Of a DNA stretch of 47,481 nucleotides, positions 33,021 to 42,460 are shown piece after piece. Made by a program: the position numbers and the translations under genes. Positions within the stretch are counted from its first letter, which is position 1. Each line of letters begins with the position of its first letter. The notes beneath the pieces were generated by a model. The model saw nothing but the letters and a program-made list of their open reading frames with translations. It was not told where the DNA came from and made no database searches. This DNA is from Desulfobulbaceae bacterium (GTDB lineage: Bacteria; Desulfobacterota; Desulfobulbia; Desulfobulbales; Desulfocapsaceae), in NCBI GenBank assembly GCA_024636345.1, contig JAGXHG010000038.1, positions 1 through 47,481 of the forward strand, written 5' to 3'.

Positions 33021-36000
33021 TCTCCTACCGAAGTAGAGAGACGGCCATATACCTGACTCCCCAACCATTGAGAGATAAGTTCCTGCATGTCCGGCTTGCT
33101 CATGTAATCAGTAAAAAGCTCTTCATTGAGTTCCATCCGCTCGATAAACAGCGACTCCAAAACCTCCCGAAAAACGAGTTGAAATTTATCGAGAGAATTG
33201 ACTTCTGCCGCTTTCCGTAGCGATTCATTCCGGCTCGCTGCCTCGGTGATCTGATCGAAAAAAAGCTGATCCGCCTCGGTCAACTCCCCCCCGAATCTCT
33301 CATTAACGATGTCAATAAGACGCGACAACGAGACATACTCTTCACGAACCTCACCTGTACCCACTTCACACGGGCCGTCGAGCGGCTTGGCATACCCTTC
33401 ACCCAGGCTGATGGAGCCTTCACTAATCTTCTGTAAGCGGTAATATTCGAGGTCAACCTCTTCATCAAACTGATAGCCTGGCCCGCTCTTGCGTTTGGGC
33501 AGTTTCAAGGCCAGATGGCGCAGGTAGGTAAACAGCTTCTCCAGGTCACTGTCCTGGTACGGAATGACCTGACTCAGGAAGCTATAGAGGTTACGAAATG
33601 CCTGAGTCTTGCCGCGCCACTGCTCGGCCTCTTCTTCATCAGTCTGCTGGAGCTGTTGAAAACGCGCCACTGCCTGATCGAGAATGGCGTTCATGTTTTT
33701 GTGGTCGGACGGGCTCTGGCGTCGCTTGGGCGCAAAGAAGACATGGGCGAACGCATCCACTTCCGATTGCAGGAAGATGCCCGTGGCATCCAGTTCGGCC
33801 TTGACCTCATAAAGTCGATCCGGGTCAACCTCCTCGCCCATCACCGACCCTTCGTAATACTGGCGGAAGGCCTCCTGGATCTCATCGGGGTCGTTTACAA
33901 AATCAAGGACAAAGGTGTCATCCTTCAAGGGATGGGTGCGGTTGAGGCGTGACAGGGTCTGCACCGCCTGGATGCCGGCCAGACGTTTATCCACATACAT
34001 GGTGTGCAGCAGAGGTTGATCAAAGCCGGTCTGGTATTTCTCGGCCACCAGCAGCACCCGGTATTCCGGTTTGGTGAAGGTCTCAGGCAACTCCTTCTCT
34101 TTGAGCCCACCGTTCATCTCGACTTCGGTATACGTCTTTTCCGGCACCTTGTCGTCTTCCACCATGCCCGAGAAGGCCACCAGGCTCTTGATCGGATACC
34201 CCTTCTCACCAATATAGCGGTCAAACTCCTGCTTGTAGCGTACCGCCTCCAACCGTGAGCCGGTCACCACCATCGCCTTGGCATGGCCGCCAATCTTATG
34301 CCGGGTGAAGTGCTGAAAATGTTCGACCATCACCTCGGTTTTCTGACCAATATTGTGCGGATGCAGCCGCATGAAGCGCGCCAACGCCCGGGCTGCCTTT
34401 TTGCGCTCCACGTTCGGATCGTCCTCGGCCTTCTTGATCAGCTTGTAATAGGTTTTGTAGGTGACATAGTTTTTCAGCACATCCTCAATGAACCCTTCCT
34501 CGATGGCTTGGCGCATGGTGTAGCGGTGGAAGGGCTCGCCGCCCCGACCGAAGATCGCCAAAGTCTTGTGTTTGGGGGTGGCGGTAAAGGCAAAAAAACT
34601 CATGTTCGGTTGGCGGCCGCGTTTGGCCATGGCGTAAAACAGTCGCTCCAGTTCAACCTCGCCTTCCTCCTCGGCCATTGCCTGGGCCTTCTTGCGCAGT
34701 TCCTCACCCCCTAACAGCCCTTTGACCTCTTTTGCGGTTTCGCCCGACTGAGAGCTGTGCGCCTCGTCGATGATCACGGCATATTTTCGGGTTGGCAGAT
34801 AGCTGTTCCCCCCGCCGCGCTCCTCGGCCATTTTCATCAACTGGTCCGAGACAAAAGGAAACTTCTGCAAGGTGGTGATGATGATCGGCACCGCCGATTC
34901 CAATGCCTCTGCCAATTGACGCGAATCCTCGTCGATCTTCTGCACCACCCCCTGACGGTGATCAAACTGGTAGATGGTGTTCTGCAACTGCCGGTCGAGT
35001 ACCACCCGGTCGGTGATCACCACCACACTGTCGAAGACGCGCTCATCCTGTTCGTTGTGCAGAGACGAAAGCCGATGGGCAAGCCAGCCGATGGTGTTGC
35101 TCTTGCCGCTGCCCGCCGAATGCTCAACCAGATAGGTATGCCCTACACCCTCGGCGCCCGCGCCTGCCACTATCTTCCGCACCGCCTGCAACTGGTGGTA
35201 GCGGGGAAAGATCATCGACTCCTTGCGCACCTTCTTGCCGTCATCAGCAATTTTCTCCTGAACATCCAGATGAAGGAACCGCGCCAACAGGTCGAGCAGG
35301 CTGTCACGCTGCAACACCTCTTCCCAGAGATAGGCGGTCTTGTAATTGCGGCCGGCCTGGTCCGGTTCGTTGCCCGCGCCGCCCTGATTTCCCCGGTTGA
35401 AGGGCAAAAAATGGGTGCTGGTTCCGGCCAGACGCGTGGCCATGTGCACCTCTTCGGTGTCCACCGCGAAATGGACCAAGGTGCGTTTGGTGAATTGAAA
35501 AACCGGTTCGCGCGGATCGCGGTCGTGGCGGTATTGATGGATGGCGTTGGCCGCCGACTGGCCGGAGAGAGGGTTTTTCAGCTCCAGCGTCGACACTGGA
35601 ATCCCATTGACCGACAGCACCACATCCAGCGATTTTTCATTCTTCGGGCTGTAATACAGTTGCCGGGTCAACCCCAGTCGGTTTGCCTGGTAACGCGCCG
35701 CAAGTTCCGGGTTGAGCCCATGGGCCGGGCGGAAAAAGGCAATGCGCAGGGTCTTGCCGAAACACTTGAAGCCGTGGCGCAGGGTGGTAAGTGCGCCGTG
35801 GGTATCGAGCCACTTACACAACGCCTGCAACACCCGCTCGTCGGTCTCGGCACCGTGCAGGGCCTCCAGCTTCTCCCAGGTCTTGGCCTGGGTTTCGCGG
35901 ATAAAGGCCAGCGCCTCGTCGGGAAAGATCGCCCGCTCGCGGTCGAAACTGACGGAGGGGAGCTTGTTGAACCCGTCGGCCAGCAAAACCGATTCGATGG

Positions 36001-36034
36001 CGGTTTCAAAGGCGGCTTCGGAGGTGTGTTTCAT
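32999..36034 (-). CDS. hsdR: Type I restriction enzyme, R subunit
   Basis: The protein has 1011 residues from the ATG at 36034, which overlaps the deaminase stop by 4 nt (ATGA). A longer frame adds nine residues but ignores this coupling. The N-terminal nuclease domain has D137 in SLDVVLSV and E151-x-K153 in TLELKNP, the PD-(D/E)xK site. The SF2 motor follows: Walker A HSAGSGKS with K311, DEAH at 423-426 (IIDEAHSSQSGE), SFFAFTATPKHKT, and QTGFDQPLLHTMYVDK with QTLSRLNRTH. It translocates and cuts unmodified DNA when bound to HsdM and HsdS. It is the last gene of the five-gene operon and appears intact. Confidence 0.95.
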   Translation of the reverse strand: MKHTSEAAFETAIESVLLADGFNKLPSVSFDRERAIFPDEALAFIRETQAKTWEKLEALHGAETDERVLQALCKWLDTHGALTTLRHGFKCFGKTLRIAFFRPAHGLNPELAARYQANRLGLTRQLYYSPKNEKSLDVVLSVNGIPVSTLELKNPLSGQSAANAIHQYRHDRDPREPVFQFTKRTLVHFAVDTEEVHMATRLAGTSTHFLPFNRGNQGGAGNEPDQAGRNYKTAYLWEEVLQRDSLLDLLARFLHLDVQEKIADDGKKVRKESMIFPRYHQLQAVRKIVAGAGAEGVGHTYLVEHSAGSGKSNTIGWLAHRLSSLHNEQDERVFDSVVVITDRVVLDRQLQNTIYQFDHRQGVVQKIDEDSRQLAEALESAVPIIITTLQKFPFVSDQLMKMAEERGGGNSYLPTRKYAVIIDEAHSSQSGETAKEVKGLLGGEELRKKAQAMAEEEGEVELERLFYAMAKRGRQPNMSFFAFTATPKHKTLAIFGRGGEPFHRYTMRQAIEEGFIEDVLKNYVTYKTYYKLIKKAEDDPNVERKKAARALARFMRLHPHNIGQKTEVMVEHFQHFTRHKIGGHAKAMVVTGSRLEAVRYKQEFDRYIGEKGYPIKSLVAFSGMVEDDKVPEKTYTEVEMNGGLKEKELPETFTKPEYRVLLVAEKYQTGFDQPLLHTMYVDKRLAGIQAVQTLSRLNRTHPLKDDTFVLDFVNDPDEIQEAFRQYYEGSVMGEEVDPDRLYEVKAELDATGIFLQSEVDAFAHVFFAPKRRQSPSDHKNMNAILDQAVARFQQLQQTDEEEAEQWRGKTQAFRNLYSFLSQVIPYQDSDLEKLFTYLRHLALKLPKRKSGPGYQFDEEVDLEYYRLQKISEGSISLGEGYAKPLDGPCEVGTGEVREEYVSLSRLIDIVNERFGGELTEADQLFFDQITEAASRNESLRKAAEVNSLDKFQLVFREVLESLFIERMELNEELFTDYMSKPDMQELISQWLGSQVYGRLSTSVGENGDLPR

Positions 36035-37809
36035 GCACCGCCTCCATTCGACTTTTCCCAAATTTCAAAAGCCGCTTGCTCAATGTCTAAGTAGGACTTT
36101 GGCAATAAAGGAGTACGAGCAACGGCGGTTTCTTTTTTCCATTCAACCGTATTACCATCCTTGTCTTTTCTTTTTACCTTCGACCCACTTCCGAGCGACA
36201 TTGAAAAAAGATCTAGAAATCGCCGTGCACCCACGCCGGTAAAGGGTTCGAAAGTCACACGGCTTTCATCAGATGGTTCATCAAGGCTGGTCTTCAGCTG
36301 GATAGACTCGGAATACAAATCTAAAGCGCGGCTTTTGGGATATGGCTCTACATACACGACACGAGTAATTCCGGCATCTATGATGTGTTTAGCACAATTA
36401 TGGCATGGAAAAGTTGTGCAATACAAGGTTCCGTTAAGTGTTGAAATGCCCTCCCGGCTGCATGAAAGCAACGCTTCCATTTCTGCGTGAACAACCCGTC
36501 CGAACTCCGTCAGGTCAGCAATTTTGCTTTGTCTCAACACATCTTCGATATCTGACTTCTTCTCCTCTGCTACAACGGACTTAGCGATCAAGGCTCGGGT
36601 GATTTCCTCGATAATTTCTTTTTGAGCAGCCTTGTTTGAGTCTTCCTCGCGGGTATAGTCCTTGCCATCCGGGTAATCTCTCACTTCTCCGGTGGAGGGA
36701 TCGAGTTCAGCCCAATATAGCCCACCGCCGCACCTGGGCGTGTCATTGGCCCCTGTGGCGATGATCTGTTGATTACGCGCAATGATGGCACCAACCTGCC
36801 TTGACAAGTCGCTTGATCTGATCGACGAATTGAACGCCATGAACATGGCGAATTCGTCGAATGTGGGATTACGAAAGGGGTTTGAAAAAATAAGCTCCAG
36901 ACACCGTTGGATGGTATTTTTGACCTGCTTGTCGTTGTTGCCATGGCTGATAAAAAAGTCCGATAAATGGAAAGTATCTCTTGTCCGCTGGCCATGTGGA
37001 ATTTTTTCATCTTCATCAATGCGGATAAGTTCGCCAGCCTGTTCTTGGGTCAGCGACTTGTCATTCACAAGATAATCGTGCCGACTCTTTTCATCCGCGT
37101 GGATACCAAACAGATAGAATCCATGGCCATAGACCTTGCGCAGAAATTCGACCTCATCCGGATGCTTCAGCGAATCGATGACATAGGCTGTTTTTTGAGG
37201 TTCCCCAGTACGGGCTTCCTTGATCTTGAAACTTGCACCAGCGGCAAGAATGGCGTTATTTTTTGATTTGTTACGAAGTTCATCGCCCTCATTCATGTAA
37301 TGTTTGATGCGCTCATATTCTTTACATCCAGTGGAGGGAGGCAACAGCAGTGACGACACACGAATCTTCTGTACCGAGTATCCAAAGCCCTCTAAACGAT
37401 TTGAGAGGGGATCGATTACGCGTTTAGATTCGGTGCCAACCGCATTGACAATGCCAATAACCAATTCGCTTTCTTTTAACCCACTCGTCAGATAAAGAAG
37501 CTCGATCCCGGACGCATTCATGACAGTGTCCGTTACAGGTGTTTCAGTAACAACTGTATTTGTTGCAGACGCTTCAACTTGATGCGGGAATTCGTTAGGA
37601 TAAATCAGATGAGGAGCTGAGGTTTCCATCTGTTCCTTCCCAGGGGAACGGCCCTGAACGGATAGCGTACCGGTTGATTCAAACCAATTCAGAACACCAC
37701 CATTGACGCGTAACACCTTCTTTTGAGGCTGATTCTCATCCCATTCCCCGGCCAGAGATTTCAGTTTCTCTTTCAATTCATCAAATGTTCCTGTGAATTT
37801 TATTTTCAT
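36031..37809 (-). CDS. Anti-phage dCTP deaminase (AvcD/DcdV-like) with extra N-terminal domain
   Basis: The protein has 592 residues. Residues 1-55 form a small beta-rich domain with GGVLNWFESTGTLSVQG, followed by a linker (56-95). Residues about 114-290 resemble the P-loop-like regulatory domain of AvcD/DcdV (ELVIGIVNAVGTESKRVID). The deaminase domain follows: DLSRQVGAIIARNQQIIATGAND, zinc site H441-A-E443 and P468-C-H-N-C472, then the family end FTGVGARRFLDLFSM. Known relatives deplete dCTP during phage infection. The gene overlaps hsdS and hsdR by 4 nt each, so it is made from the restriction operon. No space remains for the upstream AvcI-type RNA. All catalytic residues seem present. Confidence 0.9.
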   Translation of the reverse strand: MKIKFTGTFDELKEKLKSLAGEWDENQPQKKVLRVNGGVLNWFESTGTLSVQGRSPGKEQMETSAPHLIYPNEFPHQVEASATNTVVTETPVTDTVMNASGIELLYLTSGLKESELVIGIVNAVGTESKRVIDPLSNRLEGFGYSVQKIRVSSLLLPPSTGCKEYERIKHYMNEGDELRNKSKNNAILAAGASFKIKEARTGEPQKTAYVIDSLKHPDEVEFLRKVYGHGFYLFGIHADEKSRHDYLVNDKSLTQEQAGELIRIDEDEKIPHGQRTRDTFHLSDFFISHGNNDKQVKNTIQRCLELIFSNPFRNPTFDEFAMFMAFNSSIRSSDLSRQVGAIIARNQQIIATGANDTPRCGGGLYWAELDPSTGEVRDYPDGKDYTREEDSNKAAQKEIIEEITRALIAKSVVAEEKKSDIEDVLRQSKIADLTEFGRVVHAEMEALLSCSREGISTLNGTLYCTTFPCHNCAKHIIDAGITRVVYVEPYPKSRALDLYSESIQLKTSLDEPSDESRVTFEPFTGVGARRFLDLFSMSLGSGSKVKRKDKDGNTVEWKKETAVARTPLLPKSYLDIEQAAFEIWEKSNGGGA

Positions 37810-39117
37810 GCATTCATCTCCTCGACAGGGATCTGGCCGGTCACGGCTGCGGTGATCAGGGCGGCGCGACGCTCTTTAAGAAGTTGGATAGAATTACTAA
37901 TTTCACTTTCTACATTTTCGAGACAAACTGTCTCTCGGTTCAAGAAAGAAACAATCGATCGCTGTTCATGAAGAGGTGGTGCTGGATATCGAACATTTCT
38001 CAATTTTTCTGCCGGTAAATGCTGGATCGTTGCTGCGTTTGCCTGCGAGGAAAAAACACACAGATTGACAAGCGCGTGCATAACAAAAACAACAAATAAG
38101 GCGTCATCATGCCCGTTCAAAGGGCGGAGACGATGCAAGGCTTTCTGGTAATAGCACTCTTCAATTTCTCCGGACCATATAGCCGACCTGCCGATTTCAC
38201 CCCCCTCACAAACTAAAATATCGCCCGACTGAAGAAAGTAACGGGCACGGCCCTCGTCATCGAAATCCATTTCAGGAAGATTTGAAGAGTTGATTGCGCC
38301 CCACTGAACGTCAACATTTCTCAAGTAAGGCGCAAGGTGAGTTCCTCTAATTTTCTTTTCATCAAGCATCTTCCCAAGTTGAACTTCAAATCGGGCATAG
38401 ACCGGAGGTGTACTCCAATGCCGGAATATCCCCCAGCCAGTCGAGGCCGGAGGGTTTGAGGGGGGCGTCGGAATTGAGGCCGCAGGTAACGGCGCGGCTG
38501 ATGAGAGCGGCGCGCTTTTCTTCCAGCAGGGCCAGCATCTTTTCCTTTTCCGCCACCAGCGCATCGATGCGCGCGGTTTCGCGGTCGAGGTAGTCAGCGA
38601 TCAGGCGTTGGAGTTCCAACGGTGGCAACGGCAGTAATGCGGTACCGATTGCGCCTTTGGGTAGGCCAAAACGTGTAACACCGGTTGCTTCAAGCTCCAA
38701 TTGAAGCGCAACCGGACGGGATTGAACACAACGGAAAAGAAACCGCCCATCCAGCGAATTACTTTTGGGGCGAATAAAGGCGAGATGGTATCCGCATATG
38801 AAATCATCCGCCGTAGCTTCCACATAGGACGGAATGGCAATGTCGTCCCAGGATTCGGAATCCTTGGTAATAATAACATCGCCAACCTCCAGATGAAATT
38901 TTTCAATCTCTTTTTCGTTGGCTGTAGCCGTCATCAGTTCAAGTTCTGGTGATACCCGGTCATTCTTGTACACATCAGTGTAATTGCAGAGTCGAACCGG
39001 TATTTCGTCCTCAAACGAGTGTTTGTCTACATTGCTGACAATATAGTGACAAGCTGCCTTTAATGGCACTCTGCGCCAGCCCTCTGGGAGCGTAGCAAGC
39101 AAATCTGTAGCATTCAT
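37806..39117 (-). pseudogene. hsdS: Type I restriction specificity subunit, frameshifted
   Basis: The first frame (39117-38386) covers target-recognition domain 1 and the central helix (PPLELQRLIADYLDRETARID, LLEEKRAALISRAVTCG), then reads GLDWLGDIPAL and drifts to a stop. The second frame picks up at HWSTPPVYARFEVQLGKML and carries recognition domain 2 and the last helix (PAPPLHEQRSIVSFLNRET...LKERRAALITAAVTGQIP). The expected join is GDIPAHW; loss of 2 nt (one GC of a GCGC run) near 38417-38424 explains the break. Both halves look otherwise intact. It starts 4 nt inside the YhcG gene and ends 4 nt inside the deaminase gene. The half-length product could still act as a dimer, or the base loss could be an assembly error. 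Confidence 0.85.
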
Positions 39118-40223
39118 TCCCCCACCTCCTCACCCCATTCCTCCAGCTTCCGGCGCAGCAGCTCCTTATCGGGCAGGTAGAGTTGATACTCTTTGGCGTG
39201 GATATTGGCATCCTTGGGCAGGGTGATTTCCACCAGGGCGTCGTGTTTCTTCTTGCAGAGGACAATACCGACCGTCGGTGTTTCCTCCTCCAGCTTCACG
39301 AATCGGTCGAAGTAGTTGACGTACATCTGCATCTGGCCAAGATCGCCGTGGCTGAGTTTGCCGAGCTTGAGATCGATCAGCACATAGCAGCGCAGCAGCC
39401 GGTTGTAGAAGACGAGATCAACAAAGAAATGATCCTCATCAAAGGTGAAACGCTTCTGCCGGGCCTCGAAAAGGAAGCCTTTGCCGAGTTCGAGCAGGAA
39501 GTGTTCGAGCTTGTCGATGATGGCGCTTTCCAGGTCCGATTCGGAATACTTCGCCTTTTCATCAAGACCGAGAAATTCGAGCACATAAGGTTCCTTGAGC
39601 AGGTCTTCTGGCCGGGCAATGAGCTGACCTGCTTCCGCCAGTTGCCTGACTCCATCCTTGTCTCGGCTCAGGGCAAGGCGTTCGTATAGGCCGGAGTTGA
39701 ACTGGCGTTTAAGTTCCGGGAGCGTCCAGCCGTTGGCAGCCACTTCGATTTCGTAGAACCTTCTTTCGGCCGGGTTCTCAATGGAGATCAGGAAGACATA
39801 TTGCGACCAGCTCAGTTTAAAGGGGGAAACCAAACCGGCAGATGGAGTCTGCCAATTTGCCGGAGTTGCCTGTACCGGCTCCAATCCGCCAGACGGCGTC
39901 TGGCCTTTTGGCGGCAAAGTCAATTTGCCAGATGCCATCTGGCATTTTTCCGGAAGCCGGTCAAGATACACCAGATAAAACTTACGCATGTTTTGCAGAT
40001 TCGACCGGGAGAATCCCCGGCCAAACTCGGCGGTCAGTTCAGCGGAAAGTTCCTTGATGAGCGCCTTGCCATACTCTGCTCGCTCTGCACCTCCCTGTTC
40101 GTGTTCGACAATGCGACGGCCGATCTCATAGTTGGTCAGCACCTGGATCAGGTCGACGGAGTGCACCACCGCCAGACGAGCAGAACGGATCAGGTCGCGG
40201 ATCTCGTGAACCAATTCTTTCAC
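39114..40223 (-). CDS. YhcG/DUF1016-family PD-(D/E)xK nuclease-fold protein
   Basis: The protein has 369 residues. The N-terminal DUF1016 helical domain (YEIGRRIVEHEQGGAERAEYGKALI, RGFSRSNLQNMRKFY) and the C-terminal nuclease domain are present. The active-site pattern is F-x-D-L-V-F-Y-N, then IDLK (HFFVDLVFYNRLLRCYVLIDLKLG), followed by GQMQMYVNYFD. It starts with GTG that overlaps the hsdM stop (GTGA). The family often accompanies type I systems and mobile DNA; its precise role is unproven. Between the two domains is an insert of about 43 residues with three QxxSxxL repeats (QMASGKL, QTPSGGL, QTPSAGL) encoded by hairpin-forming DNA. Confidence 0.88.
   Translation of the reverse strand: MKELVHEIRDLIRSARLAVVHSVDLIQVLTNYEIGRRIVEHEQGGAERAEYGKALIKELSAELTAEFGRGFSRSNLQNMRKFYLVYLDRLPEKCQMASGKLTLPPKGQTPSGGLEPVQATPANWQTPSAGLVSPFKLSWSQYVFLISIENPAERRFYEIEVAANGWTLPELKRQFNSGLYERLALSRDKDGVRQLAEAGQLIARPEDLLKEPYVLEFLGLDEKAKYSESDLESAIIDKLEHFLLELGKGFLFEARQKRFTFDEDHFFVDLVFYNRLLRCYVLIDLKLGKLSHGDLGQMQMYVNYFDRFVKLEEETPTVGIVLCKKKHDALVEITLPKDANIHAKEYQLYLPDKELLRRKLEEWGEEVGE
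39837..39944. repeat. Three palindromes in the YhcG linker
   Basis: The arms are GGCAGA/TCTGCC (39837-39853), GCCAGAC/GTCTGGC (39888-39904) and TGCCAGAT/ATCTGGCA (39926-39944). Each palindrome encodes one QxxSxxL unit of the interdomain linker. They look like related copies of one hairpin element accepted in frame. Confidence 0.6.
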
Positions 40224-42361
40224 TCGGTTACCTCCCGCAGCAAGTCCATGATCCGTTTTTCCACATGTGCAAGTTCGGCATCAATCTCGGCTAATGGGCG
40301 CGGCGGCTGGTACTGGAAGAATTCGCGGTTGAAGTTGATCTCGCAGCCCACCTTGCCGATGCCGCCATCCTGCTCATCCAGGCTCATGCGGTCGATCCAA
40401 GCATCCGCCACGTAGGGCAGCACCTCGCGCCGCACATAGCTGACGACATCTTCTTTAAGGGGGATGTTTTCAAAATCCTTGAGCGCCGAATCCGCTTCGT
40501 ACTCAATCACCTTTCCTTTACCGTTGGCCTTCATGCCAAGCAAGGCCTGTAGTTCATCGGGCGCGAGTTCGTCGGGCCGGGTCTGGCCGGGGAACAGGGC
40601 TGCAATGTCCAACGACTCGATTTTATGATGCTTGGCGATGACCGGCTCAGCCTCGGGATCGACCTTGGTGAAGGCATCACGGAAAGCCTTCTTCTGGGCC
40701 GTGCCCTTGGCGCCATTGGCCCAGCCCTCCACGTCATCCGGCATATTTTTGACGATCTTTTGTACCTTGTCCCAGACCTTGTTCCAGTCGTAATACGGCT
40801 CGGCGCCCAGCGCCTCTTCCACCGCCAGCACGGCGTCGAGCAGTTCCGGGCAGGTATCGAGGTAGTGCTCCTTGGCCTCCTGGGTGAGCTGGAACCGTAG
40901 ACGCAGCGGACGCAGGATGGTGACACGGCGGTAGCCGAAGTCGGCGTTGTCAAAGATCTTACTGGTTTTCGATACGGTGAGCGCTCCATGCTCGCGGGTG
41001 ATCTCGTCGATGACGGTCTGATCCAGCCAACGGCGCTTGTTGCCGAGGCTGCGCTTCATCGGCGTCCAGCGTTCGCGGGCATCTATCAGTTGAATCTTGC
41101 CCTTACGGTGTTTCTCTTTACGATTGCTGAGCACCCAGATAAAGGTACCGATGCCGGTGTTGTAAAACATCTGTTCGGGTAGGGCGACAATGGCCTCCAG
41201 CCAGTCGTGCTCGATAATCCAGCGGCGGATTTCGCTCTCGCCGCTGCCCGCACCGCCGGTAAAGAGCGGCGAGCCATTAAAGACGATGGCAATACGCGAG
41301 CCGGGCTGGTCACGATTGCCTTTCTGCCAGGGCTGAAACTTGGCGATCATGTGAATCAAAAACAGCAGCGCGCCGTCGTTGACTCGGGGCAGCTTGCCGC
41401 TGTAACCGCGAAAGTTGGGCCAGCGGTCGATCTCCTTCTTTTCCCCCTTCCAGTCCACGCCGAAAGGCGGGTTGGCCAGCAGGTAATCGAAGCGCATGTC
41501 GGGGAACTGGTCGTTGGTCAGGGTATTGCCGTAGTCGATACGGCTGTCGCGGTGCCCCTTAATCAAGAGGTCTGAGGCGGCTACGGCGTAGGAGCGCGGG
41601 TTGTAGTCCTGGCCATAGACCTTGACTGTGGCCTCTTCGTTGTGGGCGCGAAGCCAGTTCTGGCTTTCGGCCAGCATGCCGCCGGTGCCGCAGGCCGGGT
41701 CGCAAATGGTGACTATCTTGCCCTGCTGAGTGAGCACCTGGGTATCCGGCTCCAGCAGCAGGTTGACCATCAGACGGATGACCTCGCGAGGGGTGAAGTG
41801 GTCACCGGCCGTCTCGTTGGCCGCCTCGTTGAAGCGCCGGATCAGGTCCTCAAACACCAGCCCCATGGTGATGTTGTCCACACGACGGGGGTGCAGGTCA
41901 ATTTCGGCGAACTGGGCGACGACCTGATAGAGGCGGTTGGCCTCTTCAAGCTTTTCAATCTCCTTCTCGAACTCGAAACGCTCGAAGATCTTGCGGATGT
42001 TTTCAGAGAAACCGTTGATATAATCGACCAGATGGCGGCCGATATTGTCCGGGTCGCCCTTGAGCTTGCGGAAATCAAGCTGGCTGTGGTTGTGGAAACC
42101 AAGCGGCGTGCCGTCTTCATCCTTGGCCAGTTCATTCAATACACGCTCGACCAACTGAGGATCTTTATCTTTTAAAGTATCGTAGCGCTTCAGCACAGTC
42201 TCTTTAGTCAAAGCCAGAACCGCATCGAAACGGCGTAACACGGTCAAGGGCAGCATGACTCTCTCATACTGTGGCGGCCGGTAGGGACCGCGCAACAGGT
42301 CGGCCACCGACCAAATGAAATTTGCAAGCTGCTGAAAGTTGGCTGGAGTCATGCTGTTCAT
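40220..42361 (-). CDS. hsdM: Type I DNA methyltransferase, M subunit
   Basis: The protein has 713 residues. Residues 1-165 form the N-terminal helical domain (ANFIWSVADLLRGPYRPPQYERVMLPL). The methyltransferase domain has the S-adenosylmethionine motif DPACGTGGML (221-230) and the catalytic NPPF (297-300), so it makes N6-methyladenine. HFTPREVIRLMVNLL is the usual lead-in. The long C-terminal part (about 480-713) contacts HsdS and ends in a helix. An ATG three codons in (42352) is an alternative start. This is the first gene of the overlapping operon; a 99-nt gap separates it from the GIY-YIG gene, and this gap holds the hairpin CCGGATT/AATCCGG (around 42409-42434). Confidence 0.95.
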   Translation of the reverse strand: MNSMTPANFQQLANFIWSVADLLRGPYRPPQYERVMLPLTVLRRFDAVLALTKETVLKRYDTLKDKDPQLVERVLNELAKDEDGTPLGFHNHSQLDFRKLKGDPDNIGRHLVDYINGFSENIRKIFERFEFEKEIEKLEEANRLYQVVAQFAEIDLHPRRVDNITMGLVFEDLIRRFNEAANETAGDHFTPREVIRLMVNLLLEPDTQVLTQQGKIVTICDPACGTGGMLAESQNWLRAHNEEATVKVYGQDYNPRSYAVAASDLLIKGHRDSRIDYGNTLTNDQFPDMRFDYLLANPPFGVDWKGEKKEIDRWPNFRGYSGKLPRVNDGALLFLIHMIAKFQPWQKGNRDQPGSRIAIVFNGSPLFTGGAGSGESEIRRWIIEHDWLEAIVALPEQMFYNTGIGTFIWVLSNRKEKHRKGKIQLIDARERWTPMKRSLGNKRRWLDQTVIDEITREHGALTVSKTSKIFDNADFGYRRVTILRPLRLRFQLTQEAKEHYLDTCPELLDAVLAVEEALGAEPYYDWNKVWDKVQKIVKNMPDDVEGWANGAKGTAQKKAFRDAFTKVDPEAEPVIAKHHKIESLDIAALFPGQTRPDELAPDELQALLGMKANGKGKVIEYEADSALKDFENIPLKEDVVSYVRREVLPYVADAWIDRMSLDEQDGGIGKVGCEINFNREFFQYQPPRPLAEIDAELAHVEKRIMDLLREVTE

Positions 42362-42460
42362 TGTCCTAAATGCAAGGTAAATTTAATTAGTAACGGTCTA
42401 ATAAGGTCCGGATTCAAAATCAGAAAATCCGGGACAGGTTTATTTTTCAACTTCCTACGA

